NCBI GenBank assembly: GCA_050633545.1
Contig: JBOEGS010000007.1
Location: forward strand, 38,913 to 102,912
Length of the DNA stretch: 64,000 nt
Origin: Litorivita sp050633545
Lineage (GTDB): Bacteria > Pseudomonadota > Alphaproteobacteria > Rhodobacterales > Rhodobacteraceae
Direction of reading: 5' to 3'
In this document: one piece after another, positions 57,340 through 64,000 of the stretch
Layout: each line of letters starts with the position of its first letter
How positions within the stretch are numbered: the first letter of the stretch is position 1
Made by a program: the position numbers and the translations under genes
Notes under the pieces: model-generated
Databases searched by the model: none
The model's input: only the letters and a program-made list of their open reading frames with translations
Told to the model about the DNA's origin: nothing

Positions 57340-57918
57340 TCAGAGGAATTTGAGCGCGTAAAACCCGCCAAAGAAGAAGATCAAGAACAAGGCGAACATC
57401 AGCCCCAATCGTTTCTCGATAAACTCCCGCACCGGCGCGCCGTATTTATACAAAAGCGCCGCGACGATAAAGAACCGCAAGCCGCGCGCCAGAATCGAAG
57501 TTGCCATAAACGTGGCAAAGGGCATAGCCGTCCACCCTGACATGATCGTGATGACCTTATAAGGAAAGGGCGTGACGCCTGCGGCCAACACGGCCCAGAA
57601 GCCAAAGTCGTTAAAGCGGGTGTTGAAGGCCTCCATCGCGTCGGCCTTGCCCATGGCGGCAAGGACCGGTTGCCCGATTGTCTCATAGGCAAAGGCCCCG
57701 ATGGCATAGCCCATGATCCCGCCCGCCACAGAGGCCAAAAGCGCCACACCGGCAATTTTCCACGCCCGATGGGGCGCTGCCAAGATCATCGGGATCATCA
57801 AAACGTCGGGCGGGATGGGAAAAACCGAGCTTTCCACAAAGGCCACCAAGGCCAGCACCCAGATCGCGCGCGGATGATCGGCCATGGCGAGGGTCCAATC
57901 GTAAAGCCGTTTGATCAT
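57340..57918 (-). CDS. DedA/YqaA-family membrane protein
   Basis: This 192-residue polytopic protein has FVESSVFPIPPDVLMIPMIL and FWAVLAAGVTPFPYKVITIM, the repeated glycine/proline motifs of the DedA/SNARE-associated family. Such proteins are linked to lipid scrambling or proton-driven transport. It is upstream of dsbB, and the two are likely cotranscribed. The exact function is unknown. Confidence 0.85.
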   Translation of the reverse strand: MIKRLYDWTLAMADHPRAIWVLALVAFVESSVFPIPPDVLMIPMILAAPHRAWKIAGVALLASVAGGIMGYAIGAFAYETIGQPVLAAMGKADAMEAFNTRFNDFGFWAVLAAGVTPFPYKVITIMSGWTAMPFATFMATSILARGLRFFIVAALLYKYGAPVREFIEKRLGLMFALFLIFFFGGFYALKFL

Positions 57919-58177
57919 GGTAAAGCTGCCTTTGTGCGACTGTCTATCCGCGCACCTTAGCGCATAGGCAGAGGGCGAAGGTCAAGGGGCGGCGGTCGTG
58001 ATCTTGTGCCTCCTCACGGGGGCGGCGCGCGGATGGGCGCGGATGATGAGGCGCGAAGCCTAGCGAAAATCGCGCCGCCGGGGCGAAACAGGTTGCGGCA
58101 TATGGTGTGCTCTGTACATTAGCTGCGGCTCTGGAAGCCGCATAGGCGTAGGGTATGGTCGGGGGAGACGGCACCAA

Positions 58178-59431
58178 ATGACAGTATTGATTGCGGGCGC
58201 GGGTATCGGCGGATTGGTTTTGGGTCATTCGCTGCATCAATTGGGCATTGCGTTCCGGATTTTCGAAGCGGTGCCTGCGCTGCGCCCGATGGGGGTGGGG
58301 ATCAATTTGCAACCCCACGCCGTCCGCGAGATTTACGAGTTGGGTCTTGAGGCGCAGATCGACGCCATCGGCCTGCGCACCGAAGAGGTCGGTTATTACA
58401 GCGCGCAGGGCGGTGAAATCTGGTGCGAGCCGCGCGGCATGTTGGCGGGCTACAACTGGCCGCAATACTCGATTCACCGCGGCAAGTTGCAAATGATGCT
58501 TTTTGATACGTTGATCAAACGCGCGGGGGCGCAGGCCGTGGTTATGGGCGCGGCGCTCCACGATTGGCGCGAGACGTCGGACGGGATCGAGATCGATCTG
58601 ATCGACCGCGACAACGGCGCGCCCAAAGGCACCGCGCATGGCAGCCTTCTTGTCGCCGCCGACGGGATCAATTCGGTCGCCCGCGCCAAGCTTTATCCCG
58701 ATGAAGGCGCGGCGCATTGGGGCGGCGTGATGATGTGGCGCGGCATCACCCGCGCGCCCAGCTATGCCACCGGCCGCACAATGGCGATGATCGGGCGGCG
58801 GGCGGCGAAATTCGTCTGTTACCCGATCGAGGATTACGGGGATGGCACCTGTTTGATCAACTGGATTGCCGACCGGCAGATGCCCGCAGACTACAATTGG
58901 CGCGAGCAGGATTGGAACCGCGGCGGGTCGCTGGATGATTTCATCGGTGATTTCGAGGGGATGGATTTCGATTGGCTGAACGTGCCAAAAATCATCCGCG
59001 AAGCCGACGGCGTGTGGGAATACCCGATGGTGGATCGCAATCCCTTGTCGCGTTGGACACATGGGCGGATGACGCTTTTGGGCGATGCGGCCCATGCGAT
59101 GTATCCGATCGGATCGAACGGCGCGAGCCAAGCGGTGTTGGACGGGCGCGTTCTGGCGCGCGAGCTGCGCGATCTGGGGCAGGGGCCTGCGGCCTTGGCT
59201 CGCTATGACGATTTGCGCCGCGAGACGGTGAATGCTCTGATCTTGGCCAATCGCGGGGACGGGCCCGATAAGGTGCTTGATATTGTTGCCGACAAGGCCC
59301 CGCAGGGGTTCGAAACCGTCGCGGATGTGATGAGCCAAGCCGAATTGGAAGAGGTCGCGGGGGCCTATAAAAAGATGGCGGGCATGGATATCGAGGGGCT
59401 GAATGCCCGTGGTTCCTTGGTGCCGCTTTAG
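58178..59431 (+). CDS. FAD-dependent monooxygenase (flavin-dependent oxidoreductase)
   Basis: This 417-residue protein has the FAD dinucleotide motif LIAGAGIGGLVLG at the start, VAADGINSVARAKLYP in the middle and GDAAHAMYPIGSNGASQAV near residue 300. This is the aromatic hydroxylase (PHBH/UbiH-like) pattern. GVGINLQPHAV resembles PhzS-type flavin hydroxylases. Substrate is unknown. It is the last protein gene before tRNA-Leu. Confidence 0.88.
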   Translation: MTVLIAGAGIGGLVLGHSLHQLGIAFRIFEAVPALRPMGVGINLQPHAVREIYELGLEAQIDAIGLRTEEVGYYSAQGGEIWCEPRGMLAGYNWPQYSIHRGKLQMMLFDTLIKRAGAQAVVMGAALHDWRETSDGIEIDLIDRDNGAPKGTAHGSLLVAADGINSVARAKLYPDEGAAHWGGVMMWRGITRAPSYATGRTMAMIGRRAAKFVCYPIEDYGDGTCLINWIADRQMPADYNWREQDWNRGGSLDDFIGDFEGMDFDWLNVPKIIREADGVWEYPMVDRNPLSRWTHGRMTLLGDAAHAMYPIGSNGASQAVLDGRVLARELRDLGQGPAALARYDDLRRETVNALILANRGDGPDKVLDIVADKAPQGFETVADVMSQAELEEVAGAYKKMAGMDIEGLNARGSLVPL

Positions 59432-59520
59432 GATTTGTAAAAATTTACGCGGTGAAAGCGCCGTTTTGGCATTTTTGCTCTTTTCGCCGCGCACGGGGCG
59501 CGTTAAACCCCCCGCAGGCT

Positions 59521-59604
59521 GCCCAAGTGGCGGAATGGTAGACGCAGGGGATTCAAAATCCCCCGCCGCGAGGCGTGCCGGTTCGAGTCCGGCCTTGGGT
59601 ACCA
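59521..59604 (+). tRNA. tRNA-Leu (CAA)
   Basis: The 7-bp acceptor stem GCCCAAG pairs with CTTGGGT (G·T at the end). The anticodon stem GGGGA/TCCCC has loop TTCAAAA, giving CAA. A long variable arm (CCGCCGCGAGGCG) fits a class II tRNA. CCA is encoded at 59602–59604. Confidence 0.94.
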
Positions 59605-60580
59605 GCAGCCCTTATTTTGGTCCTTCGGGATCTGTCCTGCGCTTTGCAGGCCCTGCTGCCCGAATGGCGGCGAAATCGCGTAAGCATTGAGGCAGCCAAA
59701 TCCGTGCTCTGCCTGCTGAATGCCAAGGCGCGTATGAAAAACAATCACGTTTTCGCATATTTGGCCGCTCTGCAGCGGTTTTCGGCGCTGTGATCAAGGC
59801 GCCTGCCGAATCGCGCTTTCGGGCATTGGATGGTCAGCATTTAGGTAAAATGATTCGTTAAATTGTGGCGCGATATTCCACGGTTTTCGGCAAATCCTGT
59901 GGATAACTCACCTTTGGTTCCGATCTGGAAATATTGGATGCCCTATACTTAACCAATTGTGAAATTTCCGAGGCCATCGGTCAAACCGCACCGCTGTTTC
60001 TCAATGCGAAACAGTCCGGAAGCTTGTTGCTGGCCGCTCTTGGCCAGCCAATGGGCTGGAACGCCTTATTTACTTGGCAATATCCACAACGTGACAGTTC
60101 GATGAATTCGAAACAAACTGTCCTGACTTGGGGGTGGCTTTGCTGACTTGGGGTAAGGTTCAGGTAGGGAAGATGAAGGCAGCGCTCACCATCGGGGGAA
60201 TTTCCCCTTTGAGCGGGCATAGGCGCTCAGATACAACAAAGGTGCCCAACTGGGGGGCGATGTCTGAGGCCACGGGGGCGGCCGCACTTATGATCCATGC
60301 GCTACTGCATGGGGATCGAAGTGTGCGTCCGCTATGTCTTGCCGTTTCGGTGAGGTGGACCACATAACAATTTGCGGAAGACGTCGGCTGCGGTGCCGTG
60401 CGTCCTCCTTAAATTGTCGCGTGCCTTAAAGGTGCCCGCTTCTTTCCCCAAATACGGCGCGAATGCGTGATCATCGTGCGGTCGTCCGGCTGCAGTATCG
60501 CGCCTTGGCTAGGTTTGTTTGTATTGCCCCGAAAGGGGATCCGAGACGCGGTTTGCGAGCTTGGGAATGGAGAGAGAGCA
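59605..60580. other. Long non-coding region with DnaA-box-like sites
   Basis: No open frame in these 976 bases resembles a protein. The stretch is less GC-rich than its surroundings around 59830–60130. It contains TGTGGATAA (59898–59906), the reverse of a perfect DnaA box TTATCCACA, and ATATCCACA (60080–60088), one mismatch from it. An inverted repeat TTCGA-TGAA-TTCGAA lies near 60098. The promoter of the giant repeat gene must be at the right end. Confidence 0.5.
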
Positions 60581-63500
60581 ATGACTTTTTGGTGGCTTTG
60601 GCACGATCACGACTATCATCATCACCACGGTGGTAGCGATCCGGTGGACACATCCGACAATGATTTCGACGCACCGAATGCGGAAAATCTGATCGGTTTG
60701 TGGGATTTCTCCGGCGGCGCTGAAAAGCTCGACACCGGATTGGCCGATGGCATTGCACAAAACGGCGACCTCTACTGCGGTGCGAGCATCCAGAACGGCG
60801 CGCTGCGCCTTGATGGTCACGATGACCGCTTCGATGTGCGCGGCGAAGACGCCCCCTTCGATTTGAATGCCGGCACGATCATGGTCGAGTTCACCCAAAG
60901 CTCCCATGTCGGAACCAGCCCTGATACGCTGGTCAACCGCGGCGAATGGTGTGACCGCGACACCGAAGGTTATTTCAACATTCAGGTGACCAAAGACGGC
61001 GCCGTCGAAGTGATGCATTATGCAAATGGCAAAGAGGTGTTGCTCTCCACCGCTGACCATTTCTTTGCTGCTGGCGACGACGTGCGTGTTGCCTATTCGT
61101 GGGATGAAACCACCGGCGGCACGTTTGTCGTCGAAAATGTCACCGACGGCACAACCTTCAGCCAAGACTTCGCGACCACCGGTCTCGATATGGCCATTGG
61201 CGACAATGACGACGAGAATTTCACCTTCGGCGCGCGCGAATATGACGACGGCCAATACGACCACTATTTCAAAGGTGACATCAACTATGTCGCGATCTTT
61301 GACAAAGACGTGGTCAACGGTGGCGACGGCATCGTCGAAGGCACCGACGGCGATGATCTGATCGATGTGGCCTATACGGGCGATCCCGATGGCGACATGA
61401 TCGACAACAACGATGCGCTTTTACCAGGCGAAGCCCCGCAAGACGATATCGTCACCGCAGGCGACGGCAATGACACCGTTCTGGCCGGAGAAGGCGACGA
61501 TGAGGTCTATGCAGGCGGCGGCGACGATTCCGTTTCGGGCGGCGCAGGCAATGATGTGATCTATGGCGACAGCTCCCTGACCGCTTCGACCGGCGGCGCG
61601 GGCGGTTCGGTCCGCGAAAGCTTTGAATGGGATCTGGCACCGGACACGGGCTATCATGCCTCCGGCCCGATCGATAACGGCGATGCCCTGAACGGCTTTA
61701 CCCAAAACACCGGCAGTGTCGATGTCACCTTCTCGGTGATCGGCAGCAATTACAGCCCTGAAACCACTTTCTCGACCGACCAGCAAAAGGTCCATTCGAT
61801 CGACACCGGCTCCGAAACCATCGACGGCAATTCGTCGCTCAGCTCGGAATTGGATCACAAGAACGAATGCATCGATTACCAACTGGCCTTCTCGGCTCCG
61901 GTGAGCGATATTTCCTTTCGCGTCAATGACATCGACTATGACAGCGAAGTGGTCATCAAAGCCTATGACGCTGCGGGCAACCTGCTGGATGTGAACATCA
62001 CCGGCGGCTCCGGCGTGACCTTGACCGACGAAGACGGCGCGGGCGGCAATGAGACCGCCAACAGCAATGGAGGCTCGGGCGCGGATACCGATCCGGCGCA
62101 TTCGATCCTGGTGAATATCGCGGGGCCTGTGGCCAATCTTGTGATCACCCATACCCAGACCGGATATGACGACAGCGGCATCAACATCACCGATGTGTTC
62201 TTTGACGCGCCCGTAGTGGGCGAAGGCGACGATTGCAACGCGGGCAATGATACGCTCGACGGCGGCGACGGCGATGATGCGCTTTACGGCGAAGCGGGCG
62301 ACGATCTGCTCATTGGCGGCGCGGGCAACGACACGCTCGTCGGCGATGGCGATATCGTCTCCGGCTCCGTCGGCTCGGTCGATGCGAAGATCCTCGATTG
62401 GAACAGCGTCGGCAGCATCAGCAACGGCACCGTGATCAGCGCGGGCGGCGTGAACGTCACCGTTGGCTTTAATGCCCAAGACCACGGCGCAACCATCAGC
62501 CCGAATTCCGACGCACAATATGTCGCGGCAGGCGAGCCGATGACCGGCAATGGCGGCATGGCTCTTTACGGGGCAGGCGGCGAAGGCGGCATCGACAACA
62601 CCTCGATCACCACGCTGACCTTTAACTCCGCCGATCCGCTCTATGCCGACGGCGCGAGCGATGTCACCTTCCGTCTCAATGACGTGGACGTGGGCAGCTA
62701 CTCCGACCCCCATATCGATATCGTCTCCGTGCGCGCCTATGACGCCGCCGGAAATGCCGTCGACGTGACCCTGACCCCCTCGGGCGGTCAAAGCGTGTCG
62801 GGCAATACCGTGACCGCCCAAGACAGCGGCACCATCAACCCCACCGACGCCATCGGCTCGGTCCTCGTGCAAATCGCAGGCCCCGTGGCCCGTATCGAGA
62901 TCGACTACGACAACGGCGAAGACACCGACCAACAAATCTGGGTCACTGATGTGGCCTTCAACACCATCGCGGCGGGCGACGATTGCATCGCCGAACCTGG
63001 CAATGATGTGCTTGTCGGCGGCGAAGGCGATGATGTGATCTTCGGCAACGAGGGCGACGATTCGATCCTCGGCGGCGAAGGCGCCGATACCATGTCGGGC
63101 AACGATGACGCCGATACATTCTACGGCGGCACCGCGGGCGATGTGGTCGACGGCGGCACCGGCGGCAACGACAATGATACGCTCGATCTGTCGGATAGCG
63201 GCCCTCTGCGCGTGATCAACCAAACCGTGGATGCGGATGGCGATTCCACCTCGGGCACCGTTGAATTCCTCGACAGCGACGGCAATGTCACCGGCACGAT
63301 GAGCTTCACCGAGATCGAAAACCTGATCTTGCCGGAAAACCAAGGCCCCGTCGCAAATGACGATGCCGCGACAACCGACGAAGACACGCCCGTCACCATC
63401 GATGTCACGGCCAATGACACCGACATCGAAGGCGATGCGTTCACCGTCACCGAGGCAACCTCGCCCAATGGCGATGTGACCATCAATCCCGATGGCACCA

Positions 63501-64000
63501 TCACCTTCACTCCCGATGAAAACTTCAACGGCGAAGCGACCATCACCTATACCATCGACGATGGCATGGGGAACACGGACACGGCCGAAGTCACCGTCAC
63601 CGTCACCCCCGTCAACGACGATCCGGTGGCGAACGACGATACGGCCACCACCGATGAGGACACGCCCGTCACCATCGATGTGCTCGGCAATGACACCGAC
63701 GTGGACGGCGATCCGCTCACCGTGACCGAGGCGACCAGCCCCGACGGCGATGTGACCATCANNNNNNNNNNNNNNNNNNNNNNNNNNNNNNNNNNNNNNN
63801 NNNNNNNNNNNNNNNNNNNNNNNNNNNNNNNNNNNNNNNNNNNNNNNNNNNNNNNNNNNNNNNNNNNNNNNAGTGAACGATCCTCCCGTCGCGGAAGATG
63901 ACGCGGCGACCACCGATGAGGACACGCCCGTCACCATCGACGTGCTCGGCAACGACACGGACGTCGACGGCGATCCGCTCACCGTCACCGAGGCGACCTC
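60581..64000 (+). CDS. Giant RTX/tandem-repeat surface protein (3' truncated, with assembly gap)
   Basis: The visible ~1060 residues before the gap have no signal peptide and begin MTFWWLWHDHDYHHHH. A LamG/jelly-roll-like domain follows (~34–250), then RTX repeats (~246–337), a beta domain (~341–545), short RTX repeats (~545–590), a second related beta domain (~599–799) and RTX repeats (~804–870). Tandem-95/Big_9-type repeats of 92 residues start at ~923. The two beta domains share YDAAGN and VDVT/IAGPVA motifs. It is probably a type I secreted adhesin. The run of Ns (63762–63871) breaks the frame, and the gene continues past the window end. Confidence 0.85.
63347..64000 (+). repeat. 276-bp tandem repeats encoding 92-residue domains
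   Basis: Copy 1 begins at 63347 and copy 2 at 63623, exactly 276 bp apart. After the gap a further copy begins at 63885. All encode PVA(N/E)DD...TTDEDTPVTIDV and are very similar in DNA, which explains the assembly break. Confidence 0.85.
63762..63871. other. Assembly gap (110 N) inside the giant repeat gene
   Basis: An uninterrupted run of 110 N. The number is inconsistent with both frame and repeat period (see findings), so it is probably a placeholder. Confidence 0.98.

Noticed and set aside
59898..60088. Chromosomal replication origin
   Set aside because: Only two DnaA-like boxes are present. There is no dnaA, parAB, hemE or repABC neighbour.
61421..63988. 855-residue minus-strand frame across the giant repeat gene
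   Set aside because: It mirrors the Asp/Gly-rich repeats as Val/Ile/Ala-rich sequence and crosses the N-run. The plus strand has the recognisable domains.
1..64000. Prophage, insertion sequence, CRISPR array or integrative element
   Set aside because: No transposase, integrase, capsid, cas gene or spaced-repeat array was seen. The endolysin/holin pair is isolated among core genes.

Overview
The window is about 64 kb of high-GC chromosomal DNA from an alphaproteobacterium, most likely a Rhodobacteraceae (Rhodobacter/Roseobacter group). The evidence is gene order and family content: purL–Cys-cluster protein–bolA–grxD, ccmE/ccmF/ccmH, trpGDC–moaC–moeA–lexA, ppiD next to trpE, a fused indolepyruvate ferredoxin oxidoreductase with a divergent LysR gene, B12-dependent ribonucleotide reductase, an alphaproteobacterial SOS box (GTTC-N7-GTTC) and RTX/VCBS-type surface proteins. 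No insertion sequence, integrase or CRISPR array was seen. The left edge cuts a LysR gene. The right edge cuts a giant repeat protein, which also contains an assembly gap (110 N).

Layout. 0–9 kb: LysR fragment, CBS protein, coaD, hydrolase, small membrane protein, gap, SMR transporter, DUF2161 protein, tkt, coiled-coil protein and zapA. A candidate 6S-like RNA follows zapA. 9–13 kb: leftward purL, Cys-cluster protein, bolA, 48-aa membrane protein and grxD, with a candidate sRNA upstream of purL. 13–19.6 kb: LysR/indolepyruvate oxidoreductase divergon, acyltransferase, murI. 19.6–25.9 kb: argC, then ccmE and ccmF-ccmH with an endolysin/holin pair between them. That pair resembles the release module of gene transfer agents. 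26–27.7 kb: two paralogous membrane-anchored RTX proteins with a perfect CtrA-type site upstream. 27.9–33.8 kb: gltA, gltX, comEC, lexA. 33.9–43 kb: molybdenum-cofactor genes (moeA, moaC) interleaved with a GIY-YIG/DUF4357 protein, trpC, trpD, trpG, a divergent polysaccharide deacetylase and trpE. 43–50.6 kb: ppiD, aminotransferase, gpt-like gene, LysE exporter, fabI, pdxH, double cold-shock protein, DUF192 protein, tRNA-Pro. 50.6–59.6 kb: lipoprotein, nrdJ with paired NrdR boxes, ECF sigma factor with divergent EF-hand protein, dsbB, DedA/YqaA protein, flavin monooxygenase, tRNA-Leu. 59.6–60.6 kb: about 1 kb of non-coding DNA with DnaA-box-like sites. 60.6–64 kb: LamG/RTX/tandem-repeat giant protein.

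How the genes work together. Most of the window is core metabolism: glycolysis and pentose phosphate, purine, tryptophan, arginine, CoA, fatty acids, Moco, cytochrome c and dNTP supply. Palindromes resembling the CceR operator lie upstream of both gap and tkt, suggesting shared carbon control. The accessory interest lies in four places: the lysis pair inside the ccm genes, the twin RTX proteins with the CtrA site, the sigma/EF-hand pair, and the unfinished giant surface protein.
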